Positions 1 to 6,390 of a DNA stretch of 26,974 nt are shown here, piece after piece. This DNA is from a virus. The stretch covers positions 1 to 26,974 of the IMG/VR virus record IMGVR_UViG_3300008339_000396; one strand, given 5' to 3'. The notes beneath the pieces were generated by a model. It ran no database searches. It was not told the DNA's origin and was given only the letters and a program-made list of their open reading frames with translations. Position numbers and translations under genes: made by a program. Position 1 is the stretch's first letter, and each line of letters starts with the position of its first letter.

Positions 1-2882
1 ACGTTAAATGTTCCTTGAACGTGTTGTGCTCTACCTGCTGCAATTGTTCCTTCACCTTCAGCATGCGAATAATATCCTGATGCTGTTGTTTGATAACCTT
101 CAGCGTGAGAACCAGGTCCAGATGCTGTTGTCGCTTGTCCTTCAGCGTGAGAATATAATCCAGATGCGATTGTTGAAGCACCTTCAGCGTGAGAATATAA
201 TCCAGATGCCGTTGTATTATAACCTTCAGCGTGAGAATAATATCCAGATGCCGTTGTTAAATATCCTTCAGCGTGAGAATAATTTCCTAATGCCGTTGTT
301 GCATAACCTTCAGCGTGAGACATATCACCAACAGAAGTTGTATTAAATCCTTCAGCGTGAGAACCAACACCAATTGCATAACCTCCAGCAAAATCATTAG
401 CTTGATCTCCACCTTCTGCGTGAGAGTTAACACCTTCAGCTATTGTTTTGTATCCTTCAGCGTGAGAAGCATATCCTGATGCCGTTGTTGTATTACCTTC
501 AGCGTGAGAAACATATCCGGACGCCGTTGTTGATCTACCTTCAGCGTGAGAATAATTTCCAGATGCCGTTGTGTAATAACCTTCAGCGTGAGAACCTAAA
601 CCAACAGAAGTCGTCTGAATACCTTCAGCGTGAGAACCATACCCGGAGGCTGTTGTAGATGAACCTTCAGCGTGAGAATAATTTCCAGATGCAGTTGTAG
701 AATTACCTTCAGCGTGAGAACTTTGACCCAATGCCGTTGTGTAATTACCTTCAGCGTGAGAATAATTTCCAGATGCCGTTGTCTGAATACCTTCGGCGTG
801 AGAAGCACTACCTATAGCTACTGAGTAATTACCTTCAGCGTGAGAACCATTACCAACAGAAGTTGTCTGAATACCTTCAGCGTGTGAACTTTGACCCAAT
901 GCCGTTGTTCCAATACCTTCAGCATGAGAATAATATGCGGATGCTGTCGTTAAAGAACCTTCAACGTGAGAATGATATCCAGATGCCGTTGTTAATCTAC
1001 CCTCAGCGTGAGAATAATTTCCAGATGCCGTTGTTCCTTCACCTTCAGCGTGAGAATAATTTCCAGACGCAACGGTATTATAACCTGACGCAGTTGAATT
1101 TAAACCACTTGCCGTTGAACCAGTTGTTCCAAGAACGATTGAACCCTCAAATGTTCTGGTACCACCACTATTTGCTGCAACAACTTGTTTTAACTCAAGT
1201 TTGTTATCACCATTTACAATTACGGTAACACCATCAGCATCAGCAAGACCATCAATTTCATTTTCTAATGATGTGTCAGCACTTGCTCTTACACTTTCTT
1301 CAGTTGAAACTCTTGAATCCAATGATCCTTCCGCACTTTCTGCTCTTGAAGTTTCAGAAGAAACTTTTGAATCTAATGAGCCTTCAGCAGATTCTGCTCT
1401 TGAAGTTTCCGTAGAAACTTTTGAATCTAATGAACCTTCAGCTGACTCAGCTCTACTAACTTCTTGAGAAATTAAAGCTTCAAGTGAATCGTCACCTGAT
1501 TCGTTACTTGAAATTCTCGCAGATAATGAATCTTCAGCTGACTCCGCTCTTGAAGTTTCTGTAGATACTTTACTGTCTAAAGAACTATCAGCAGATTCTC
1601 TGTTTGAAACCTCAGTAGAAATATCAGATGAAATCTTAGAATCCAATGAACCTTCAACACTTTCAGCTCTTGACGTTTCGTTAGAAACTTTTGAATCTAA
1701 TGAAGTTTCAGCTGAATCTCTTTTACTTTCTTCAGTTGAAATTCTGGACTCAAGCGAATCTTCAGTACTTTCCGCTCTTGATGTTTCTGTAGAAACTTTT
1801 GAATCCAAAGAACCTTCAGCGGATTCCGCTCTACTAACTTCTTGAGAAATTAAAGCTTCAAGTGAATCATCACCAGATTCGTTTTGAGAAATTCTAGCAG
1901 ATAATGAATCTTCAGCAGATTCTGCTCTACTTGTTTCAGAAGATACTTTACTGTCTAATGAACCTTCAGCAGATTCTGCTCTTGAAATCTCGTTAGAAAC
2001 TTTTGAATCCAATGAACCTTCAGTAGATTCTGCCCTTGAAGTCTCGTTAGAAACTTTTGAATCTAATGATCCTTCAGCACTTTCAGCTCTACTTGTTTCG
2101 TTAGAAACTTTTGAATCCAAAGAACTATCAGCAGATTCTCTGTTTGAAGTTTCAGAAGAAACTTTTGAATCCAAAGAACTATCAGCAGATGCTCTGTTAC
2201 TTTCTTCAGTAGATACTCTAGAATCTAATGAACCTTCAGCAGATTCTGCTCTTGATGTTTCTTGAGAAATCAACGCTTCCAATGAATCATCACCTGATTC
2301 GTTACTTGAAATTCTTGCAGATAATGAATCTTCAGCAGACTCAGCTCTACTTGTTTCGTTAGAAACTTTTGCATCCAATGAATCGTCACCAGAAACTCTG
2401 TTTGAAATCTCAGCAGAAATTTCAGAAGAAATTTTTGAATCTAATGATCCTTCAGCACTTTCAGCTCTTGAAGTTTCAGTTGAAACTTTTGCATCCAATG
2501 AATCGTCAGCAGATTCTCTTGTACTTTCTTCAACAGATACTCTGTCGGTTAATGAGCCTTCAGCCGATTCGGCTCTTGATACTTCAGACGATAAGTCTGC
2601 TTCAAGAGAATCATTACCTGATACTCTGTTTGAGATTTCAGTTGAAATCTCGGATGAAATTTTGTTATCCAATGAACCTTCAGCTGATGTTGCTCTGGAC
2701 GTTTCATTTGATACTTTCGCATCCAATGAAGCATCACCAGAGATTCTGCTAGAATCCTGACTGGATAAGGTTGAACTTAACTCCGCGATATCCGTAATTG
2801 TTAAACCGGATGGAGTTAAAATCGTTGCGTTCGTCAGCAATAAGTCGGACTGACGGTCTAATACAATTTTAGTTTCTGCCAT
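1..2882 (-). CDS. Giant phage tail fibre / receptor-binding protein, N-terminal 960 residues (C-terminus outside window)
   Basis: Likely a trimeric virion fibre or appendage. Reading from the ATG at 2882-2880, the frame stays open through every stretch I translated to the left window edge (960 codons). Residues 1-30 are a short unique N-terminus, possibly the virion attachment part. Residues about 35-540 are 18-residue repeats of the type AESAEGSLDSKVSNETSR, predicted helical and probably coiled coil. A hinge at about 541-590 contains DGVTVIVNGDNKLELKQVV. Residues about 594-942 are 14-residue repeats of the form SHAEG-xx-TTASG-xx, the YadA-head-like beta-roll common in phage fibres. The last residues in the window, near AGRAQHVQGTFN, resemble the segment that in other SHAEG proteins precedes a C-terminal autoproteolytic chaperone or peptidase domain; that domain is not visible here. 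Plus-strand ORFs in this stretch are antisense shadows of the repeats. Confidence 0.93.
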   Translation of the reverse strand, partial: MAETKIVLDRQSDLLLTNATILTPSGLTITDIAELSSTLSSQDSSRISGDASLDAKVSNETSRATSAEGSLDNKISSEISTEISNRVSGNDSLEADLSSEVSRAESAEGSLTDRVSVEESTRESADDSLDAKVSTETSRAESAEGSLDSKISSEISAEISNRVSGDDSLDAKVSNETSRAESAEDSLSARISSNESGDDSLEALISQETSRAESAEGSLDSRVSTEESNRASADSSLDSKVSSETSNRESADSSLDSKVSNETSRAESAEGSLDSKVSNETSRAESTEGSLDSKVSNEISRAESAEGSLDSKVSSETSRAESAEDSLSARISQNESGDDSLEALISQEVSRAESAEGSLDSKVSTETSRAESTEDSLESRISTEESKRDSAETSLDSKVSNETSRAESVEGSLDSKISSDISTEVSNRESADSSLDSKVSTETSRAESAEDSLSARISSNESGDDSLEALISQEVSRAESAEGSLDSKVSTETSRAESAEGSLDSKVSSETSRAESAEGSLDSRVSTEESVRASADTSLENEIDGLADADGVTVIVNGDNKLELKQVVAANSGGTRTFEGSIVLGTTGSTASGLNSTASGYNTVASGNYSHAEGEGTTASGNYSHAEGRLTTASGYHSHVEGSLTTASAYYSHAEGIGTTALGQSSHAEGIQTTSVGNGSHAEGNYSVAIGSASHAEGIQTTASGNYSHAEGNYTTALGQSSHAEGNSTTASGNYSHAEGSSTTASGYGSHAEGIQTTSVGLGSHAEGYYTTASGNYSHAEGRSTTASGYVSHAEGNTTTASGYASHAEGYKTIAEGVNSHAEGGDQANDFAGGYAIGVGSHAEGFNTTSVGDMSHAEGYATTALGNYSHAEGYLTTASGYYSHAEGYNTTASGLYSHAEGASTIASGLYSHAEGQATTASGPGSHAEGYQTTASGYYSHAEGEGTIAAGRAQHVQGTFN
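50..1090 (-). repeat. 42-bp tandem coding repeats (SHAEG/TTASG beta-roll)
   Basis: About two dozen copies of a 42-bp unit, each encoding 14 residues with the core SHAEG..TTASG. Copies vary mainly at the two variable dipeptides. One stretch near 360-430 is diverged (ANDFAGGYAIG-like). Each unit would form one turn of a left-handed beta-roll. Confidence 0.9.
1265..2770 (-). repeat. 54-bp tandem coding repeats (18-residue helical repeat)
   Basis: Imperfect 54-bp units encode 18-residue repeats (pattern SAEGSLDSKVSNETSRAE), with occasional longer variants such as SARISSNESGDDSLEALIS. Eighteen residues is one heptad plus one hendecad, or exactly five turns at 3.6 residues per turn, which would give a nearly straight helical bundle. 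The unit length was counted directly in the sequence at about 1974-2030; the structural reading is inference. Confidence 0.85.
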
Positions 2883-3127
2883 TTTTTAATTTTTAAAATG
2901 ATAGTTTATTCTGTATCTCTTTATACAGCATGTTTTTCTGGATACGTATATACATACGGATATGTGATATGTGATATTGGATATGTGATATAGATACTAG
3001 TTACCCGCATCCCTGCCGATACATTATATAAATATGCGGTACTTTACAAAAAGTCACTAATTGTTTAATTTTTTTTTAAAAAAAATAAAAAAATGAGTTT
3101 TTTGTTGTTAATATCATTTATTTCAAT
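2883..3127. other. Intergenic region: leader of the fibre gene, with hairpin and short tandem repeats
   Basis: No gene is seen here. A 6-bp hairpin (CTGTAT at 2911-2916 with ATACAG at 2923-2928, loop CTCTTT) lies about 30 bases upstream of the fibre start, in what would be its mRNA leader. A cluster of GATATGT-type short repeats occupies about 2958-2995, followed by A/T homopolymer runs at 3070-3092. The fibre promoter was not identified. Confidence 0.5.
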
Positions 3128-3135
3128 TATATTTG
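3105..3135 (+). promoter_or_regulatory. Bacteroidetes-type promoter for the first tRNA-like gene
   Basis: TTG at 3105-3107, 20-base spacer, TATATTTG at 3128-3135. This fits the published Flavobacterium/Bacteroides consensus TTG / TAnnTTTG. The predicted start is near 3139, about 17 bases before the tRNA-like acceptor stem. Confidence 0.7.
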
Positions 3136-3155
3136 TTGTCAGAAAAAAGAAATAA

Positions 3156-3272
3156 GGTCAGAAGCGTAATGCGGGACGGTACCCAAACCCTCAAGACACC
3201 ACGGTCCAAGAGCAATTTGGACGCGAGAAGTTATAAGGTTGCATATTGTTGGTTCAAATCCAACTCTGACCT
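3156..3272 (+). tRNA. tRNA-like gene with about 40 extra bases in the anticodon region (possibly Met/CAU)
   Basis: A perfect 7-bp acceptor stem (GGTCAGA 3156-3162 with TCTGACC 3265-3271) is joined to a perfect T arm (GTTGG-TTCAAAT-CCAAC, 3248-3264). The total is 116 nt plus a discriminator base, about 40 more than a class I tRNA. A D arm is weak: GTA 3166-3168 with TAC 3180-3182, or CGT 3165-3167 with ACG 3176-3178. The best anticodon stem is AACC 3186-3189 with GGTT 3237-3240. It encloses 47 nt that begin CTC and end ATAA. Joining those ends gives CTCATAA, the standard loop of CAU-anticodon tRNAs. The extra 40 nt contain a hairpin, GTCCAA/TTGGAC (3204-3222). An alternative reading is a degenerate class II tRNA with loop CTCAAGA. 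No CCA is encoded. Confidence 0.6.
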
Positions 3273-3290
3273 CAAAAAAATTAAAATAAG

Positions 3291-3575
3291 ATGAAAGAAA
3301 AACATCAAGAAGCCATTGATGAAATTATGGATTGGTTTGACTTTGAAAGAGTTGTCAAAGTAATGGAGTTTTTAAACTGGAAGTGGATTACCGCCGAAGA
3401 AGGTGTACCCAGTATTGGTGAAATCAAAAAAACGGCCAGACGATTATTAAAAGAAGCGATTAAAAAGAAAACATCAATTGCAACCGGAGGATTCAAGGTG
3501 ACTTATTTACCAAAAGAAGATTTTTTACATCTTGAATTTGTTATTAGTGAGTTTGATGCTGTAATCAAAAAGTAA
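3291..3575 (+). CDS. Conserved phage protein of unknown function
   Basis: 94 residues. The N-terminus (EAIDEIMDWFDFERVVKVM), a WKW motif, the segment PSIGEIKKTARRLLKEA, and ATGGFKVTY followed by a hydrophobic strand all match a pattern I recognise from many small tailed-phage proteins of unknown function. It is probably a compact alpha/beta protein. It lies between the two tRNA-like genes and ends 5 bases before the promoter of the second, so it probably shares the promoter at 3105-3135. No catalytic motif is visible. Confidence 0.8.
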   Translation: MKEKHQEAIDEIMDWFDFERVVKVMEFLNWKWITAEEGVPSIGEIKKTARRLLKEAIKKKTSIATGGFKVTYLPKEDFLHLEFVISEFDAVIKK

Positions 3576-3579
3576 CCAC

Positions 3580-3608
3580 TTGACTTATTAAATATTGTTT
3601 GTTATAAT
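3580..3608 (+). promoter_or_regulatory. Sigma70-like promoter for the second tRNA
   Basis: TTGACT at 3580-3585 and a consensus TATAAT at 3603-3608, separated by exactly 17 bases. Transcription would start near 3615, directly at the tRNA 5' end (3618). This is the E. coli-type pattern, unlike the TAnnTTTG promoters elsewhere in the window. Confidence 0.6.
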
Positions 3609-3617
3609 TATATAGAA

Positions 3618-3696
3618 AGTCAGTTAGCTCAACTGGTAGAGCAATCCCCAACCCTAAGAAGGGGACGTGCCGTAGGTTCAAGTCCTTCACTGACTT
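3618..3696 (+). tRNA. tRNA with enlarged (11-nt) anticodon loop; identity uncertain
   Basis: Acceptor AGTCAGT/ACTGACT (3618-3624, 3689-3695) and a canonical D arm, GCTC-AACTGGTA-GAGC (3627-3642). The T arm is GTAGG-TTCAAGT-CCTTC (3672-3688) with one mismatch. The anticodon stem TCCCC/GGGGA (3645-3649, 3661-3665) closes an 11-nt loop, AACCCTAAGAA, instead of 7 nt. The last seven loop bases, CTAAGAA, would on their own make a normal loop with U33 and anticodon AAG (Leu), which leaves AACC as a 4-nt insertion. The amino-acid identity is therefore not assigned. The acceptor core GTCAG/CTGAC is shared with the tRNA-like gene at 3156, which suggests common ancestry. Confidence 0.75.
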
Positions 3697-3699
3697 CAC

Positions 3700-3790
3700 T
3701 TTTTCAATAAGGGGATGCCCGGCAGGTTTTTCAACTGGAAAAAACCGATATGACTACTCCTCGTTATCTTTAAGAGGGGGTGATATAGAT
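3700..3790 (+). other. Structured non-coding stretch downstream of the tRNA
   Basis: No ORF is evident. Two hairpins are visible: GGTTTTT/AAAAACC (about 3725-3748) and CTCCTC/GAGGGG with one G-T pair (about 3756-3779). They lie between the tRNA and the terminator, so the RNA is probably the 3' part of the tRNA transcript. No T-arm motif is present, so it is not a third tRNA. Confidence 0.35.
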
Positions 3791-3792
3791 AC

Positions 3793-3823
3793 AAAAAAAG
3801 GGACTTTATTGTCCCTTTTTTTT
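3793..3823. terminator. Bidirectional intrinsic terminator
   Basis: A-run, GGGAC (3800-3804), loop TTTATT, GTCCC (3811-3815), T-run. The symmetrical A/T flanks let it end both the plus-strand tRNA transcript and the minus-strand endolysin transcript, whose stop codon is 2 bases away. Confidence 0.88.
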
Positions 3824-3824
3824 G

Positions 3825-4754
3825 TTAGATACTTAATAACATATCCATTAATTCTTGTTGTGGAAACATATCCACCTTGTCACGTCTTGTATTTGTGTGG
3901 GTATACATTCCCTTAACTCTACCATAATAAGCATTCTCATTAAATTCAAAACCACCAGCACCATTCTTTCTTATTTCCTCAATCAACCCCTTTCTTACAT
4001 CAATGTTATCTCTATTTGCAATAAATAAGATAAGATCTTTTAATACTTCCAACTGAGTGTCAGAATATCTATGCCAGGTTTTATGACCTCTAAATGGTTT
4101 ATCCAATGTGGTAACGTGAGATTCAATTACTTCACCACCACCGTAGTTATAGAATTTATTGGCATCTTTTGCTACCCAGGTTTTTCCCTTTCTATAACCA
4201 CCTTTAGTTACATAACCATAATTACATACTTCAATACCAACGGAACATTTGTGCATATGCATTGAACCGTTATCACCCAAATGCCAACCATAACCACCAT
4301 CCGGTATACATTTAACTATTTCACCATCATATTGGTCGTTCTTTCCGTTACAAGCAGGACCACCCAATACAAACTCAGTTGCGATTCTACCTCTGGTGTC
4401 CTTTGCCCACATATCAACCACTTGGTATGGGTTTGGTCCACCGGCCGTGTGATGCAAGAACAAATATTCTTTATCTGTTGGTCCGGCCAAATATTCATCC
4501 TTTGGTAAAAAATATTGTTTGAATGACAATGTTTCGTTGTCTGAATTAAATTGTTCATTTAGATCAGTTGTTGCAAGTCCCATCGCTTCCCAAGTTTTTG
4601 GTCCAACAATTCCATCATCTTTTAACTTATTTTCTTTTTGCCATTTTTTAACGGCCGCTTCGGTTTTTGGTCCAAAGTCACCATCATCACTAAGTTTTAA
4701 AAATCTTTGCAAGATTTTCACATTTTCTCCTTTACTTCCAAGTTTTAAAATCAT
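3825..4754 (-). CDS. Endolysin: peptidoglycan-binding domain plus N-acetylmuramoyl-L-alanine amidase
   Basis: Cuts the amide bond between muramic acid and the peptide stem of the host wall at the end of infection. 309 residues. Residues 4-60 form a PG_binding_1 domain (LGSKGENVKILQRFL, DGDFGPKTEAAVKKWQ, DGIVGPKTW). After a linker, an Amidase_2-like zinc domain starts at about residue 97. It contains HHTAGG (101-106), WHLGD (157-161), SVGIEVCNYG (171-180), HKTWHRYSDTQ and, near the C-terminus, THTNTRRDKVDMFPQ (285-299), whose His is the likely second zinc ligand. There is no signal peptide, which suits release through the divergent holin at 4831. The gene ends at the bidirectional terminator. 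Confidence 0.93.
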   Translation of the reverse strand: MILKLGSKGENVKILQRFLKLSDDGDFGPKTEAAVKKWQKENKLKDDGIVGPKTWEAMGLATTDLNEQFNSDNETLSFKQYFLPKDEYLAGPTDKEYLFLHHTAGGPNPYQVVDMWAKDTRGRIATEFVLGGPACNGKNDQYDGEIVKCIPDGGYGWHLGDNGSMHMHKCSVGIEVCNYGYVTKGGYRKGKTWVAKDANKFYNYGGGEVIESHVTTLDKPFRGHKTWHRYSDTQLEVLKDLILFIANRDNIDVRKGLIEEIRKNGAGGFEFNENAYYGRVKGMYTHTNTRRDKVDMFPQQELMDMLLSI

Positions 4755-4786
4755 CTTATTTGTTTTTTTGTTTTTTATTTTCTAAA

Positions 4787-4800
4787 TAAATATATATTTA
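4787..4800. promoter_or_regulatory. Palindromic TATATTTA element between the divergent lysis genes
   Basis: Perfect 14-bp palindrome (TAAATATATATTTA) in the 76-bp gap between endolysin and holin. Read on either strand it contains TATATTTA, close to the Bacteroidetes -7 box TAnnTTTG, so it could fire both ways and co-ordinate lysis. The final A instead of G weakens the match. Confidence 0.4.
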
Positions 4801-4830
4801 TATGTAAATAAACTTTTAAAATTTAGAATT

Positions 4831-4998
4831 ATGAATTTTACAAGAGAGCAAGTTTTGGGTATTGTTAGACACGTATTAACCTTCGCTGGTGGTATTGTAG
4901 TAGCCAAAGGAATTGCAGATGAAGCAACTGTAACTGAAGTTATCGGTGGTGTGATTACATTAATCGGTGCTATTTGGTCAATCGTTGCAAAAAAATAA
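4831..4998 (+). CDS. Putative holin, Pam3-gp28-like
   Basis: 55 residues. The sequence has R..LTFAGGIVVAKG, a DEATVTEVIGG segment and ITLIGAIWSIVAKK at the end, which matches the pattern of the Pam3_gp28 family of putative phage holins: two short hydrophobic segments, a small charged middle and a terminal W-S-I-x-x-K. It would insert in the inner membrane and time access of the endolysin to the wall. It starts 76 bases from the divergent endolysin gene and is followed by its own terminator, both of which support a lysis role. Confidence 0.8.
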   Translation: MNFTREQVLGIVRHVLTFAGGIVVAKGIADEATVTEVIGGVITLIGAIWSIVAKK

Positions 4999-5021
4999 TT
5001 TTATTTAATTTTTTTAAATTT

Positions 5022-5046
5022 CCCCTTCTTAACCGGAGGGGTTTTT
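5022..5046 (+). terminator. Intrinsic terminator after the holin
   Basis: CCCCT (5022-5026), 10-nt loop, AGGGG (5037-5041), followed by TTTTT. It separates the holin from the downstream GAF-like gene. Confidence 0.75.
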
Positions 5047-5081
5047 AATTTAACAGATATTTATTAATTAAAACAAAAATT

Positions 5082-5693
5082 ATGGGAGATTACGTGGGAA
5101 TTGTTGTTGCTTTTATTACTGGTGTTTTGGGTCCGTTATCAGTAATTTATTTAAAAAACTATTTGGACAAAAGAAAAAAGAAACCAGATATGGTTCACGA
5201 CACATTAAGAGTTAGTGAATTAATTAATCAAAAAATTGAACATATCAAAGAGGAGTTTGATGCTGATAGGGTGTGGGTAACACAATTTCACAACGGAGGT
5301 AACTTCTACCCAACCGGAAAATCAATGGCGAAATTCTCAATTATGTATGAAACTGTAACTGCCGGAGTTAATTCAGTACAATCAAACTTTCATAATATTC
5401 CGGTAAATTTATTCTCAAAATCAATTAATGAACTATTGCAAAATGATGTCATTGAAATTGCGGATTTTAAAGATGATTCAATTGCGACCTTTGGTTTAAA
5501 GTATATCGCCGAAGAATCAGGTTGTCAATCAGGTTATTTATTTGCAATTAAAACAATTGATGAAAGATTCATCGGTACCTTGGGACTTGATTATACAAAG
5601 AAAAAAATAAAACTTGACATTGAATCAATTAATCATTTAATGGTTCACGCTTCTTCAATCGGTGGTGTTTTAATTTCACACTTGGAACAATGA
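5082..5693 (+). CDS. Membrane-anchored GAF-like protein
   Basis: 203 residues. Residues 4-27 are one transmembrane helix followed by a basic stop-transfer (LKNYLDKRKKKP). The rest is soluble, with alternating strands and a motif stretch (DRVWVTQFHNGGNFYPTGKS) that resembles the GAF-like domains found in a number of phage membrane proteins. No cofactor-binding Cys/His pair is obvious. It lies directly after the holin terminator and overlaps the next gene (ATGA). A regulator of lysis timing or a sensor of membrane state is possible, but this is inference. Confidence 0.7.
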   Translation: MGDYVGIVVAFITGVLGPLSVIYLKNYLDKRKKKPDMVHDTLRVSELINQKIEHIKEEFDADRVWVTQFHNGGNFYPTGKSMAKFSIMYETVTAGVNSVQSNFHNIPVNLFSKSINELLQNDVIEIADFKDDSIATFGLKYIAEESGCQSGYLFAIKTIDERFIGTLGLDYTKKKIKLDIESINHLMVHASSIGGVLISHLEQ

Positions 5694-6334
5694 GAAAAAG
5701 TCTAATTATTGAACGACTTATTAAAAAAATCAAAAACAAATTAATTTCTGAAAGAAAATCAGATCAACTATCATTATATATCTCAAGATTAATTATTAAT
5801 CAATTTAAAAAGAAAGAAGATTTTCAACTTGAGGATCTTGAGTTTGAGAGGGGTGATGAATATGCCTTATTTAATTTATATTGTTATTTTATTGAAGATG
5901 AAAATCTAAACGAACCGTTCTCAATCAGAGCTGAGGCCGATATGGAAACAATGGAAATTGAAATAACATTCAACCCAAGTTATTTTCCGGATGTTATGCA
6001 AGATTTGGTTGGTGAAGTCAAGGAAACGGTTGAACATGAACTTGAACATATTGAACAACAAAACTTTGAGGATGTTGAATTGGCGGATAAAAGTACCGGT
6101 GAAGATTTTGTTGAATATTTAACATCAGACAAAGAAGTCCCAGCGTTTGTTAGAGGATTAATCAAAAGGGCAAAAACCAAAAAGATTTCATTGAACAAAG
6201 CAATGAACGAATGGTTTAATGAAAATTTCAGACAATTTAACGACCCTTCAACTGAATGGCCAATGGTTAAAGATGTGTGGATGGAATATGCCACCGAAAT
6301 GCGAGAAAAAGAAAAAATCAAAAAATTTAATTAA
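5690..6334 (+). CDS. Putative zinc metallopeptidase with HELEH motif
   Basis: 214 residues. HELEHIEQQ at 116-124 is an HExxH zinc motif on a predicted helix, preceded by a strand-rich acidic region (SIRAEADMETMEIEITFNPSYFP). A distant Glu ligand could come from the later helices. The N-terminus is basic and amphipathic (MRKSLIIERLIKKIKNKLISERK), a style seen in phage proteins of this type. Translation is coupled to the GAF-like protein (ATGA overlap). The substrate is unknown; phage structural-protein processing or host-protein cleavage are both possible. The family assignment rests on the motif alone. Confidence 0.65.
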   Translation: MRKSLIIERLIKKIKNKLISERKSDQLSLYISRLIINQFKKKEDFQLEDLEFERGDEYALFNLYCYFIEDENLNEPFSIRAEADMETMEIEITFNPSYFPDVMQDLVGEVKETVEHELEHIEQQNFEDVELADKSTGEDFVEYLTSDKEVPAFVRGLIKRAKTKKISLNKAMNEWFNENFRQFNDPSTEWPMVKDVWMEYATEMREKEKIKKFN

Positions 6335-6361
6335 TTATTTTTTTAATTGAAAAAAAGTTCT

Positions 6362-6369
6362 TATATTTG
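6362..6369 (+). promoter_or_regulatory. -7 box TATATTTG; decides the start of the next gene
   Basis: Matches TAnnTTTG. No TTG is seen at the usual -33 distance. Because it overlaps the in-frame TTG at 6367, that upstream start is unlikely and the ATG at 6391 is preferred. Confidence 0.5.
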
Positions 6370-6390
6370 TCCTTATATATAAATAAGGAT

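Noticed and set aside
50-1090. Regular repeat array that looks CRISPR-like
   Set aside because: The period is 42 bp with no unique spacers, is a multiple of 3 and encodes a conserved peptide motif in one open frame.
8-1467. Several plus-strand ORFs rich in LQRENN/QMPL or SALEVS repeats
   Set aside because: They are antisense readings of the SHAEG and helical repeats of the minus-strand fibre gene; the long minus frame explains the repeats and shows a known fold pattern.
3305-3496. Minus-strand ORF between the tRNA-like genes
   Set aside because: Antisense to the conserved phage gene at 3291-3575.
3700-3790. Possible third tRNA after 3696
   Set aside because: Hairpins are present but there is no T arm (GGTTCRA) and no matching acceptor stem.
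4071-4785. Plus-strand ORFs opposite the endolysin
   Set aside because: They are antisense to a clear amidase with PG-binding domain and have no recognisable features.
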